Shown here piece by piece: positions 39,501-50,400 of a DNA stretch of 64,000 nt. Position 1 is the first letter of the stretch. Every line of letters begins with the position of its first letter. Origin of the DNA: Chrysaora quinquecirrha (lineage: Eukaryota; Cnidaria; Scyphozoa; Semaeostomeae; Pelagiidae); contig JACTAT010000002.1 in the NCBI GenBank assembly GCA_014526335.1, positions 6,781,687 to 6,845,686 of the forward strand, in the 5' to 3' direction. Below the pieces are notes generated by a model, which did no database searches, was not told where the DNA came from, and saw only the letters and a list, made by a program, of their open reading frames with translations. Made by a program: the position numbers and the translations under genes.

Positions 39501-42166
39501 ACTACCTCTTCTGAAGCGATTGCAATCTACAAGTGCACGATTTCGTGCCAAGTTGGTCTGCAGAGTCCAGAAAAGTGTTCAATCTTCCTCCAGACAAAAA
39601 TACCCCTAGCTTGAAACCTTCCTCACTCAACAATGAAAAATAGGCGTGTTTTGGGTGTTGCTAAATATTTTCTATTGTTCTACTGGACCTTCCTCCGGTC
39701 AATGACCGTGTGACCGTAACTTTTTCCTGACTCTGTTGGTCTGCTTTGGCTCCCTGGTAACCGCGTGTTCGCAACTTTAAAACGAGATTCCTTGCAATGT
39801 CTGTGAAGCCTTCCAGCTTCGTGGCAGAAGATTTCGGAGGCCTGCCAAGTCTGCCATTTTGAGACGACGGTACCAAAAATAAGTTTCATACGCCCAATGT
39901 CTATCCAAGTGATAGTTGCGAATGAAAATCACCAACAAAGTTAAGCTTTGCTAGCCATATTGGAAACGTCCTTGTTGAAGCCTTGCGCTCCTACACTCTT
40001 GTTGAAGAAGACTTAAAAACACATAGGTACCAATAACTAGGACCATCTCTGTGACTTCGGTTCCACTTCTTGAATGTCATAGCAAAATCGAGCGGGAAAC
40101 TGTCGTATTTTATTTGTTACTTTTTTTTAGAATGTCTTTTTGTGTTTGGAAAGAATATTTGGAAATGCGAAGAGTAGAAAGACTGGAATTTTTATTGAAA
40201 TTGAATTTCTTGTTGTTATTTGCACATTGGGACAGGTATCTATATACTTTTGTAGAGTTTAGTCGTATTTTACTTCTGTTAAAAACCTAGCAATCACCCC
40301 ATGTAACGTGGGTACAGTACCCTGGGGATAAGTATTGTGGGGGATGTCTAGTATATGTGAGATGAGGGGGCATCTCTGAGTGCCGTTGCGGATGTTTAGC
40401 ACAAGAGAAGGTATGGTGATTTATTTGTGGATGCAACATGATTACTGTGAGGGGATTCAGTACTTTGGGTGGCATCCTTAAATTCCGTGGGAAATTGTCA
40501 GTACATGTTGGGATAAGGGGGATGTTTAGTGCCGCGAGGAGGAATTCCGAGTACCGTGGGGAATTTTTAATACAATGAGGATGTGATGATTTATGTGGAG
40601 AGGCATCATGATTTCTGTGCGAGGTATTCAGTACTGTTGGGAGCAATCTTTGAGTACCGTTGGAGACTTTTAATACAGTGAGGGATATAATGATTCATGT
40701 GGGTAGGCATCATCAGTACTGCTGGGGGTATTCAGCATTGTTTGGGGTTATCTTTGAGTAGGCTGCGAATGTTCAGTACCATGGGGAGGCATACCAAAAA
40801 CCATAGGACATTTTCAGTACAGTAGGGGGATATGACGTTATCAGTACTGTGGGAGTTATCTTTGAGAACGCTGGCGGATATTCGGTGCCGCAGGTAGATA
40901 ACTTGAGTGCCATGGGGAATATTCAGTACTTGGAGGAGGCTTTGAGGCATCAAATAGAGATCATGGCATCAAAAATACATATTATTATATTACAACCTCC
41001 GTATGATAGACACCTGTTGGACTTACGTCATTGTTCATTGTAGAGAGTTGTCCCTGTATGGAGGTTGCTTTTTAATAGAAACGGCCTTTGAGAAGAAAAA
41101 ATTGTCTTTTCGTTGCTGCACCCAAAAAATTCCACATGTTGCAGTTCTTCTCTGGTTCTTCCCCAAAAGCTACGATCTTTCTTTTATTTTTCCAGGGGTT
41201 TGTTTCATTTTCGGTCTTTGGTTTCAATAAGATGTTTTTCAACTTCATATCATTTGAAAGGTAAGTTTCTATTGCTTTTATTCCAGTGAATTAAAGGGCA
41301 CGTTATCGTCGATATAGTTTACTAGGTGTGATATTGCTTTTTCTGACAGAAGATCTGGCCTTATTTGCTTATACTTGCATTTTGCTTTTACCTTTCTTTT
41401 AATATAATTTATTACATTTCCAAAATCTTTATTGCTAACACTATACTTAAATTTTATCTTTTTCATTAGATTGGGACTCTTGCAACCTTTCTGCCTTGCA
41501 AAGAAGATTCGATTAAAACCAGTAAGTGCTTTGGATGCAGCCACAAAAAATCTCTGCCTCAGATTCAAGATTCATCATCTGGAAAGATGTCAAAGAGATT
41601 TGGTCCAAGATTTAAGGTAAGATTCAATTCGAAGTAAATTTCTGTTAGTCTGAGATTCGTCTAGAACGTTTTAAAGAGGTCCGGGTCGGCGCGAAATTTC
41701 TCTGGAAGATGATGATGGACATTTTGACAGTAAGGGAATCATCGTTTTGAGTAAGATCTATTTTTAGATTGTCCGTGCGTATTAGTCTAAGGATCGTCTC
41801 GTGATATTAAAAACTCTTAAGTCTTTAAATGATAGCGGTAACATTGTTGACGAGACAATTTACGAGAGTTTTCTTCTTGAAATTTCTGGGGGGGAAGAGG
41901 GGGTTAAACATTTGAGTAAATGAAGAAATCTTTTCAAACGTCGTTCGCTTTTTAGGTTCCATTTTCGAACTTATAAGGAAGTATTCCGTGGTGATCAAAT
42001 GGTTGATTGGTTGATTGAGTTTGGTTTGGCGAATACAAGAATGGACGCTGTGCATTATGGGAACTGTTTGTTGAGAGGTCGAATCATGGAACATTGTGTC
42101 CAAGAACATTATTTCTACGACCTCCCATATTTCTATCGTTTCTGTTCTGAGAATGAAATATCATAG
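30509..42166 (+). CDS. GPR155: GPR155/LYCHOS: PIN-like carrier, 7-helix region and DEP domain; frameshift in exon 4
   Basis: Thirteen exons: 30509-30866, 31465-31876, 33976-34168, 34463-34616, 35268-35351, 36103-36293, 37167-37269, 37907-38088, 38659-39067, 40131-40235, 41196-41260, 41470-41616, 41956-42166. All phases agree except inside exon 4. The sum is close to the roughly 870 codons of the human protein. Exons 1-4 encode the auxin-carrier-like domain (VECFGIVLIGYLCGR, ALPAIIFKSM, THPEYLQYIYLLIPVSI, LFYLGFSLVG). Exons 5-9 encode further membrane helices and a cysteine-rich cytoplasmic loop. Exons 10-11 contain the family's GQ-GF..FSVFG segment, split by an intron. Exons 12-13 are the DEP domain (GDQMVDWLIEFGLA, HYFYDLPYFYRF). 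In vertebrates it is a lysosomal cholesterol sensor acting on mTORC1. In exon 4 the frame changes between about 34510 and 34550 (see findings), so the copy may be non-functional or carry a sequence error. Confidence 0.9.
31012..31430. repeat. Tandem repeat, 166-169 bp, about 2.5 copies
   Basis: GCCAAGTTGG..AATCA..TAA-GCGCC recurs at 31012, 31178 and (as GTCAAGTCGG) 31347. The rest of the unit (TTTATTCGAGAGCGACG, GGCACAGACATGATTGACTG) repeats in step. It lies in GPR155 intron 1. Confidence 0.85.
32060..33262 (+). mobile_element. 5'-truncated LINE reverse transcriptase, dead copy, in GPR155 intron 2
   Basis: Encodes the palm of a non-LTR reverse transcriptase: GAIFMDLSKAFDCIKHDLL, GVPQGSVLGPLFFNMYINDL and NYADDTTIYA with the YADD catalytic motif. 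The thumb and C-terminal region follow (LGVIIDHKL, SQFQYCPLAWMFHS, KINKIHERALRIAY). The frame shifts at about 32535 and again near 32710, and a stop precedes 33034-33264, where the C-terminus resumes (RGPQLWLSLP). No endonuclease or ORF1 remains. Jockey/CR1-like clade by motif style. Same strand as the host gene. Confidence 0.92.
33463..33705. mobile_element. MITE family 4 (AAGGCCCATTTCCACTT termini)
   Basis: Left AAGGCCCATTTCCACTTCG and right AAGTGGAAACGGGCCTTT are inverted repeats of about 18 bases. The interior has GCGAACAGCGAATGCGAA and its complement. A 243-bp element in GPR155 intron 2, just downstream of the LINE. Confidence 0.8.
34305..34440. repeat. (TTTTGACTTTTGAC)n repeat
   Basis: TTTTGACTTTTGACTTTTGA units fill the end of GPR155 intron 3, stopping about 25 bases before exon 4. 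Confidence 0.85.
34698..35225. mobile_element. MITE family 1, one element plus a partial copy
   Basis: GCCAAACGATCAAACATCTAG to TTTGATCGTTTGGCAATTGCC (about 34700-34972), then a second set of ends at about 35085-35222 (CAATGTTTGATCATTCGG and AGGGCCT). In GPR155 intron 4, about 45 bases from exon 5. Confidence 0.7.
36335..36740. repeat. Reverse-strand relative of the AATAAGCCC minisatellite
   Basis: GGGGGGCTTATTTCATTTTGG, GACTTATTAGAGAGGTGG and GGGGGGGCTTAATTGGGAGG carry the inverted AATAAGCCCC words. AAAAGAGAGAGGGGTTAATT closes it. In GPR155 intron 6. Confidence 0.5.
37370..37790. mobile_element. Head-to-head inverted pair of tRNA-derived SINE family C
   Basis: The left copy (37370-37608, minus) has a tRNA-like head: reverse-complemented it reads GGCGTGGCCAAGTGTTCAAG (A box) and GGTCGTGGGTT (B box). 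The right copy (37640-37790, plus) repeats ACAGTCAACTCAGCTGTCCA, AGTACCCAGGGTATTCGTTC and AGGTCCACATCAGCTG in opposite orientation. In GPR155 intron 7. Confidence 0.75.
38165..38430 (+). mobile_element. tRNA-derived SINE family D
   Basis: ACTAAGTGGTGAGCGAGTCTG resembles an A box and GGTTCTGGGTTCAATTCCCG a B box, about 45 bases apart as in tRNA-derived SINEs. In GPR155 intron 8. Confidence 0.6.
38405..38525. repeat. (GTCT)n-type repeat
   Basis: TATCTATATTTCTGTCTATC and TGTCTGTCTGTTTGCCTGCC tracts in GPR155 intron 8. Confidence 0.8.
40290..40985. repeat. Degenerate GGGG-rich tandem repeat
   Basis: Irregular units such as ATTCAGTACTGTGGGAGTTA, TTTGAGTACCGTTGG and GGCATCATGA recur every 60-120 bases. 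In GPR155 intron 10; the reverse-strand frames are artefacts. Confidence 0.65.
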
Positions 42167-42190
42167 TTAATTGCATGTTTTGCTGATGCC

Positions 42191-43719
42191 AAGGCCCTGG
42201 CAAAACGAGCAAACATTGTTTGTCAAACATTTGTGAATTTAATGCCCAGACACGGTGTATGTTTTTGGTTCTGCTAATTAGCATAAAAACTGCTGTTCAA
42301 ACGTTATTGAAATGTTTTTGAAATGTTTTGAAACATTGTTCAGCCAGTTCTGGTTGTCGAGCAATGTTTATAACGTGGCAAAACATTCAGACATTGTTTG
42401 ACAAGCATTTGTGAATTTCTTGTCAAGCAAACTGTTTTTCGGTTTGGCCACGTCGTAAAAATTGTTCGTCAAACGTTATTGAAATGTTGTTGAAATGTTT
42501 TCAAACATTGTTCAACCAGCTCTGTTTGTCAAGCAATGTTTGTGTAGTGGCAAAACATTCAGACATTGTTTGCCAAACATTTGTGAAATTCTTGTCTAGC
42601 AAACTGTTTTTCGGTTTGGACACGTCGTAAAAATTGTTCGTCAAACGTTATTAAAAGGTTTTTGAAATGTTTTGAAACATTGTTCAGCCAGTTCTGGTTG
42701 CCGAGCAATGTTTGCGTAGTGGCAAAACATTCAGACATTGTTTGCCAAACATTTGTGAAGTTCTTGTCTAACAAACTGTTTTCGGCTTGGCCACGTCGTA
42801 AAATTGTTCGTCAAACGTTATTAAAAGGTTTTGAAATGTTTTGAAACATTGTTCAGCCAGTTCTGGTTGCCGAGCAATGTTTGCGTAGTGGCAAAACATT
42901 CAGACATTGTTTGCCAAACATTTGTGAAGTTCTTGTCTAACAAACTGTTTTTCGGCTTGGCCACGTCGTAAAAATTGTTCGTCAAACGTTATTAAAAGGT
43001 TTTTGAAATGTTTTGAAACATTGTTCAGCCAGTTCTGGTTGCCGAGCAATGTTTGCGTAGTGGCAAAACATTCAGACATTGTTTGCCAAACATTTGTGAA
43101 GTTCTTGTCTAACAAACTGTTTTTCGGCTTGGCCACGTCGTAAAAATTGTTCGTCAAACGTTATTAAAAGGTTTTTGAAATGTTTTGAAACATTGTTCAG
43201 CCAGTTCTGGTTGCCGAGCAATGTTTGCGTAGTGGCAAAACATTCAGACATTGTTTGCCAAACATTTGTGAAGTTCTTGTCTAACAAACTGTTTTTCGGC
43301 TTGGCCACGTCGTAAAAATTGTTCGTCAAACGTTATTAAAAGGTTTTTGAAATGTTTTGAAACATTGTTCAGCCAGTTCTGGTTCTCGAGCAATTTTTGT
43401 GTAGTGGCAAAACATTCAGACATTGTTTGCCAAACATTTGTGAAGTTCTTGTCTAACAAACTGTTTTTCGGCTTGGCCACGTCGTAAAAATTGTTCGTCA
43501 AACGTTATTAAAAGGTTTTTGAAATGTTTTGAAACATTGTTCAGCCAGTTCTGGTTCTCGAGCAATTTTTGTGTAGTGGCAAAACATTCGGACATTGTTT
43601 TTCAAGCATTGTTTAGCAAGTTCTGCTTATCAAGCAATGTTTGTGACCTGGAAAAACATTCAGAAAATCTTTGGAAGACAGATTTCAAATGTTTGACATA
43701 CATTGTTTGATCGTTTGTT
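42191..43719. mobile_element. MITE family 1 element expanded into a 172-bp satellite
   Basis: Outer ends match family 1 (AAGGCCCTGGCAAAACGAGC on the left, ACATTGTTTGATCGTTTG on the right). Between them the word AAACGTTATT occurs at 42299, 42471, 42643, 42813, 42984, 43156, 43328 and 43500: eight steps of 170-172 bases. The central units are nearly identical and the outer ones more diverged. It starts 25 bases after the GPR155 stop codon. Confidence 0.93.
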
Positions 43720-44587
43720 ACTGTCTGTGCTCAAAGCACGTTGGGGACTGCTTGAAATTTAATAACATCCCTACTCAGAAATTGTGTTAACAGTCTTAAG
43801 TTATAAACTAAAGGCTTTCGTCTGAGTAAGGCCTATAGATTTGCCCAAAAAAACATAATAAAAAGAAAAGTGTATTTGTAATTGTTTTGTATATTTGATA
43901 ACTTAAATTGCAGTTTAAATTAATGGAAAAGAATTGTTTCGCATGTATTGTGACCAGCTCCAAAAGCGTTGCTGTCCAACATTTTTTGCTTTTGCTTTTT
44001 TAACTTTTTCAAAAACATCACGCCACAATGTCGAGCAATGTTTGATCGTTGCTTAAAGAATTGGTGCAAGAAATTACCATTCAGGGAATGAAAAATTGCT
44101 GCAACCGAGGGAAAGGTAGTCTTGGAACGCAACCGAAACCGGCTGAGAATTTTTTTCTTAATCAACAAGGATCGAGAGGGAAGAGGGGGCGATCACTCAC
44201 AATAGCACGGTCAAATTAGTTTTTGAAAACTGCATTGGTGCGCTATTAATTACCCCCCTTACCCCTCCCTACACGTTAGAAAACTACTTAGATCTTACTA
44301 ATAGCCCATTCCTTTACATATATAGAAATACAGTTCCTTGTTGTTAATGAGGGCGCACTCGTTAACATAACTATTGTTTTACACCACAACAATATTGTTG
44401 AAGTAGAATAGAAACTAAACTATATGTAGTAAGCGTAAATGTATCGGAATGCAAATGTGGTCGAAACCAAGTGTCATGAACACAAGAGAAGGGGAAGGGT
44501 GTGGAGACCCAAACGGAGTATAAGTAAGAGCGCCTTCATTTGAGATCCACCAAAGTGCAGTCTGGTTCATCTTCAAGAGACGCCAAG
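43720..44587. other. Intergenic with MITE remnant
   Basis: A family 1 fragment at about 43960-44055 (TTTTTCAAAAACATCACGCC, GAGCAATGTTTGATCGTTG). The rest has no gene. It contains the promoter of the arginine-rich peptide gene, with no clear core element, although TATAAG at 44520 (GAGTATAAGTAAGAG), 68 bases before the ATG, could serve as a TATA box. Confidence 0.45.
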
Positions 44588-46443
44588 ATGCTGCTGAAAT
44601 ATTTCTGTCTTCTTCTGCTGGTATTTGGAGTAGCATATTCTGGTAAGTACATGATGATTTATACATTTGTCCTTTATTTTCTTCGCTTTAGATCGTACCT
44701 GAGTATTATTTGCTGGATATTGTCCCTCGCTCCGTTAATGCTAATACCCTTTCTTTAAGACGCTTGACTCAGAGACAGCACCCCAAAGGTTCTTTATTGA
44801 AAGACATCTTAGATTCCAGCCCTAACAGTTGCTTTGCGGCTTGCTCTAAGCATTAGACAGGGAACGCAAAGCGCTTTGCGCTTCCTTGTCTTAGAACTTT
44901 CTCTTAGTATAAAAAACTGGGAGAAACAGCGGAAACATTTTGGGATATACTGAGTATGTCCAGAAATGTTTCAGCTTTTTTCTCGCAATTTTTAAATTTT
45001 GTAGTACTCTTTGCAAGACTCTCTGCATCATAGTACTGTTTGTTATATAGAAACTCAAATTTTTGCGCTGTTCCTGGAAAAATTATACTTCATGGCAAGA
45101 TTAGAAATTTTGATGTAGAAAGAAAATCATTTTAACCAAAAAGTTTATCAAAAGCAGCATATCCCTTTGCGTAGCTCCTTAAAGCTTACTGAGCCTTTAT
45201 TAAGGCTTCATGTGATCCCAGGCCGATTGGCTATCAAAAGTTTGCTTGGTAGCTACATTCATCTTGGCTACATTATGAGTTTCCTTGTATTAGTAAGGAA
45301 GCGAAAATTCTGATGCAGAATTTCATTAAGGCTGATGCGCCCTTTTTTTTTCAATTGCTCTAAATCTTTCTTTTTCTTACCCCCGAAATTCCCAATTCAT
45401 TTAAGATAATTTTTTTGTCGTTCTAGAAAATGCTGAAGCTGGAAAGGACGAAATTCAGTCTTTCGCTGAACCAAACATGGCCGACAATGACGATGTTTTA
45501 GAGTCAGATGCCTTAGATGATCCATCGGCAAAATCTTTACAGGAAACTGATGATATCACAACCGAAGATCTTGAAGGTAAATTCTTCTTTTGAAGGTTTA
45601 TTTAAAATAAAATGCCTGCCTAATTGACTGGGGAACGCCCCATAGTCTCACTACACGAGTCTACGGTTTTCGCTCCCCTATTTTTGATTTGTTATTCCAC
45701 ACTGAGCGATTGTAAAAAACAACGACAACAACATCGAGCGAATAGCGGGGCTTAAGTTGTGAGTCTAAAAGCCCAACAGAAGTTTTCGGTTAATTTACTG
45801 AAAGAGTAGCAGCAATTCTAAGCAATATTAGGTGGCCATGCCCCCCCCCCTTCTCCTGGGAGAACAATGCTGTTCAGGAAAGCTTAAGAATAGTTTTTCG
45901 CGATTCCTGCGTTTCTTGTACCGAAAAGTTGCCTACATCCTGTACATCCTATCCCAACCAATATTGTTGACAGAAGAGAGGAAGATGTTGCGTTCCAAGT
46001 ATTTTAGCAGACATGGTAGCTAATTTAATTCCAAAATCAAGCCCCTTTGTATCCAATCTCCAAGACCTAAACGGGCTTTTACGTTGATCTATCGAGTTTG
46101 AATAACTTGTATTTCTTTTGCAGATGGTAACCAGAAGGTTTCAGATCCCAAACCTTTCGTCAGAGCCCTAGGGAGAATAGCCAGGGCCATCGTGAGGGCA
46201 GCTGCAAGAGGAAGACGAAGACGAAGCTGGGTCAGACGGCGAAGAAGATCGAGCAGAAGACGACGAAGATCGACCAGACGTCGTCGAAGGTCAAGCAGAC
46301 GACGTCGAAGATCGAGCAGAAGGCGTCGCAGATCGAGCAGAAGACGTCGACGATCTAGCAGACGGCGACGAAGGTGGAGTAGACGACGACGAAGATCGAG
46401 TAGACGACGACGAAGATCAAGCAGAAGACGAAGATGGGGCTGA
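44588..46443 (+). CDS. Secreted prepropeptide with acidic pro-region and arginine-serine heptad repeats
   Basis: Three exons, 44588-44642, 45427-45576 and 46124-46443, give 174 residues with clean GT-AG borders. Exon 1 is a textbook signal peptide (MLLKYFCLLLLVFGVAYS). Exon 2 and the start of exon 3 are strongly acidic (about 20 Asp/Glu in 58 residues, e.g. EPNMADNDDVLESDALDD). Exon 3 then gives a cationic amphipathic stretch (PFVRALGRIARAIVRAAAR), and from about residue 108 nine RRRRRSS-type heptads (variants RRRRRST and RRRRRWS), ending RRRRWG. The plan of signal, neutralising acidic pro-part and cationic tail is that of antimicrobial peptide precursors such as the arminins of Hydra (analogy, not homology). 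A secreted nucleic-acid- or mineral-binding protein is an alternative. Arginine codons vary (AGA, CGA, CGT, CGG, AGG, CGC), so the protein repeat is not a mere DNA microsatellite. Confidence 0.8.
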
Positions 46444-47492
46444 AAACGATGGAGTCGCCGAAGAAGACGTGGCTAGAGCAGACGATGATATACTTGAATC
46501 AGACTGCCAATTACTGCATTTATTTCACCTAAGAACAATATAACCACTACAGTATAATAAAAAATTTCAAGAACTAACTAATTATAATTTTACTCTTCTG
46601 ATTCGCTTGCATTAAAACGCATAATTTCTTATTTGAGAAATTGAGCATTACTCAGTGTGAAAACAGACTTATTACTTGGGTACTATTCTTACCAAACAGC
46701 AACAGCCAAAACAACAGCAATGATAGAGCTGTCTAGGGCTGTTTGCTCACAGCAGTTTGATTGTCCAGCAATGCAGCTTAATAGGTAGAGCGAGCTCATG
46801 TCTAACTTGAAACAATATTGTAATTGCGCTAAAGATGTGCGTCTTGCGAATTTTGTGAGACCTATACTCATCAGGAATTTCTTGTAAAGCGAAGGATCGA
46901 ACCAATCTTTTTCTTAGAGGTTTCGGGTCTCGAAAACGAGCCCTGTTTGATTACTAAACCAAAGCTTTCGTGCTCTTTTATGGATGCAAAATGTATGAAT
47001 CACTGACATTTTCGGTAAATCTTGCATACCCTATTCAAGAGAAAAATCCCTCCTCCCCCTTAAACAAGCTGAGACTAATGACGATTCTCTTCTTAGCAAT
47101 CGTGCGAAGCCAGAATTGGCCGGAAATTTTAATTCTTAACGACATTGTTCATCGGGGAGGGGGATGAGGCAATAGCGGGCAGTGAAATAGAATTTCCGCA
47201 TTGGAGTTCCAAAAAAAAATGGAACCCTACAGGAATCCAAAGGGCCAAGCAAAGCAGTGTTTTAAAATCGAGATGAGACGCTTCGTAAAAGATTACGGAA
47301 AATGCTACCTCAAACAAATCCTGTATTCTAAAAGCCCCCTGAACAAAATGTGTACTTTCGGCACCCTAGCCCCCTTTTTCTTTTCCCTTCCCCTCCCCTT
47401 CTCTCCTAACCCCCGCGAGAGGTTGCCTTATTAAAAACCCAGTCAAGCATAACAAAGTTCATTTTGACGTCACTTGAGCCAAAGAAGACAAA
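46444..47492. other. 3' UTR of the arginine-rich gene and intergenic
   Basis: Degenerate arginine codons continue for about 35 bases past the stop. AATAAAAAATTTC at 46556 is a likely polyadenylation signal. The remainder up to the SNX4 start has no recognised gene. Confidence 0.5.
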
Positions 47493-50400
47493 ATGGCTGT
47501 CAGCAAGGGAAGCAAAAAGCTCTACTTTCCTGATGGAGCCTTGCTGAATGCAATGGAAATAGCTGTGGTGGAGTCAGAGAGAAGAAAAACTGATATTCTC
47601 AAAGAGCCTTACACTGTCTATCTTGTTGAGACTAGGTGAGTAAAGTCGTGTGTTTGCAAAAAGATTAGCTTGCTAACTGGCTTTATTAGGCCAAAAGACT
47701 GCCTGCCTGTGTTTGTCTGTGTCTGTGTGCGAAGGTAGCGTGGGCAGTAGGAAACTGAGGGCCTCTGTTACTTGCTGGTCTGCGATTTATTCTGCAGGCA
47801 GGACAGGGGGAAGTACACGTGCATGAAAACAAGGAGTTAAGCAAATTAAATAAAAGGAATGAACCACAAAAAATGCCTCAGTGAAAATGAGCAAATTGTG
47901 GTTTTTCTAGTCTTAGTTTGGGTGGGGGCTGCTGTATAAGGTAAAGACAATGAGCTGTATCAGGTGAGGTGCCCAAGCTCAAAAGTCTTCTTTTTGCCCC
48001 GTTTGCAGAGTATGGCAGTTTTCAACGATATCTCGGGTGTGCTAGAGCTCCTTTCTATTGTTCTGTCCTATTGTTAGCCTTGGCAAATTCGGGTGTGCAA
48101 GTGTTGTGTCCAACTCTGCAACCAACTTTAAGGAAAGTTTTTTACATTTTTTTTAGCAATGTCACAGTCAGTGGCACCCTACTTGGGGATTGACGGACTT
48201 CTACACCCCAGCTTTCCTAAAATATGGTCTTTGAAACTCAGATAGAGGGGGGTATAGGCAATACATATGGTCTTATTGCCTTCGTGCTATTTTCCAAGTG
48301 TATTACTGATTGTCATACCTGCCCAGAATAGTTTCAAAGAGTCCAAGGGGTGTGGCCTGGATACTTTTACCCCTGAGACCCAAGACAGTGTGAATCTTAA
48401 TTAAAAATTTGATATAGTTCATATTTTTATAATGACTTATTTAATTTTGTTCTAGACCAATAGAGTCAGGACTGAGTGGTGATTCAGGCTCAGCTTTATG
48501 GAGAAGATATAGTGAATTTGAGTTATTGAGAAATTATCTTATGATTACCTATCCATTTGTAAGTATATATTGAACATAATTTGTTAAAATCAGTTCAGGG
48601 AAAAAAGAGCAGAATGATGTAGCGTTTCGGCCCTCAGGAAAGTGTCTCTTTTTTAGTCAAGGGGTGATTCACTCCTTTGGAATCCTCTCACCCTTGCTGT
48701 AAGTTCTATTGGTTTCATGGAAATCCTTTAAATGCGTGCCATTTTGAAGAGTGAAATCCTCTCTATTTTGATTGGCATACAGAGATTTTGGAAGGTTGTA
48801 CTAGAGCAAAATGCAGACTCTATCCTAATCATTTTTATCAAGCTATTATAAGGAAAAATCCCCCTATCCAATCCCCTTCAGTCATCAATATTGAAAATAG
48901 AACATCAAGTTGCACAATGATTTAATGTACTTTAATGTCAATAGTGATATTGTACAATGTTGTGTAATAGTTTTTCAATGAAATAGAACATTAAGATTTA
49001 CAATATTGTCTGTCTTGTAATTGAAAATGAGTAAATTTTTCTTTTTATTCCAGATTGTCATGCCACCTTTGCCTGAAAAAAGAGTAAGCAACTCATATAT
49101 TTATTCTCAGTTCTTATTCTCACTTGAAGGTGGTCAGGGTTCAAGACCAGCCACGGTAGCGTCACAGAAAGGGTTGAGGTCTCAATTAGTTAACCTACTA
49201 CTAAGATCCTAGTGACTGGCACTAAAACATCTTTTCACCTTCACCTTCACCAGTGGTATAGCCAAAGACAGCACAGCCCGCAAACGGGGAAGTTCCCCCC
49301 TTCAATCTATATATAAGGATGGGTTTTTTTCTGATTTGGTGCATTTAGATCTGCATCTGGGTTTAAACTCCACCTTTAGTTAATAGATTTATCTTTTGCT
49401 GATGTTAATACTATAACTCTAAGCTTTTTTGCAGAGTATGGTAATTTTGAATTAGATCTTGGCTATGCAATAACCTGTTTCCATTTTCCCATCATTGGAA
49501 AAATGGAAACAGGCTATGGTTTTATTGAAAATGCAGTAGTGCAAATGCCATACCCTGCAGTGTGGGGATTCAGAAGAGCGGCTTGCAGAAATTACTGTAT
49601 GTCCAAAGGTATTTCCATTCTTTTTTGCTAATACAGATATTTCAAATCACTGTTTTAGATAAGTATGACAAAGCTACAGCTTGCTGCAGATAAATTTGAT
49701 CCAGATTTCATTGAGAGAAGAAGGCAGGGATTAGAGGTATGGTCTTTCTAGTTTATTATTGCTATTATTAAGGCCTGGCTAAACTAGGAGACATGTCGCA
49801 CACTGCATTGATGTCCCCTTGGTGTCTCCCAGTTTAGCCACCTTGGAAACTTTGTAGCGTGCAAGAAAATTTTTTGCAAGCGACACATTGGGAGACAACA
49901 GAAACATTTCTTGTTTCCGCTACCATGCAAATGACTGGAAGGACATATTTTTCGCTTGTCACTCGCATGTTTAGCTGCCCTTGGAGACAAGGGAAATGCA
50001 GTGTCGTGTGGGACATGTCCCCTAGTTTAGCCATAGCTTTAGAATCACACTGTTGGTCCTGGCCAAAAGATCAAACATTGTTGGTCAAACATTTGAAATG
50101 TGCTTGTCAAACAAATCCTTGATTGTTTGACCGCATTGAACAACATTGAATGTCAAACATTTGTTGCACTTGGGAAAAGCAGAAAATTTTTTTTTGAAGG
50201 TTTTAAAAAGCATTGCTATGCTAATTCTGCTTGTTGAGCATTTTTGTGATGTGATTAGACCTTGCTTGAAAAACAAAATTTAAAATGTTTGACCAACAAT
50301 GTTTGATCGTTTGTCCAGAGCTTAAATTCACGCACAGGACTTGCAAATTAAGCAGCCTCAAATTAGCGCTGCTTTGTGTTTCTTGAATTGCTGATATATT

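Noticed and set aside
41278..41568. 96-residue basic frame on the minus strand
   Set aside because: It overlaps the antisense of GPR155 exon 12 and its flanking intron, and has no family features.
42559..43501. Several near-identical 71-85 residue frames on the minus strand
   Set aside because: They are translations of the 172-bp satellite unit and share no features of a protein family.
42299..43620. Regularly spaced repeats that might suggest a CRISPR-like array
   Set aside because: The whole 172-bp unit is repeated without unique spacers, the genome is eukaryotic, and the ends are those of a MITE.
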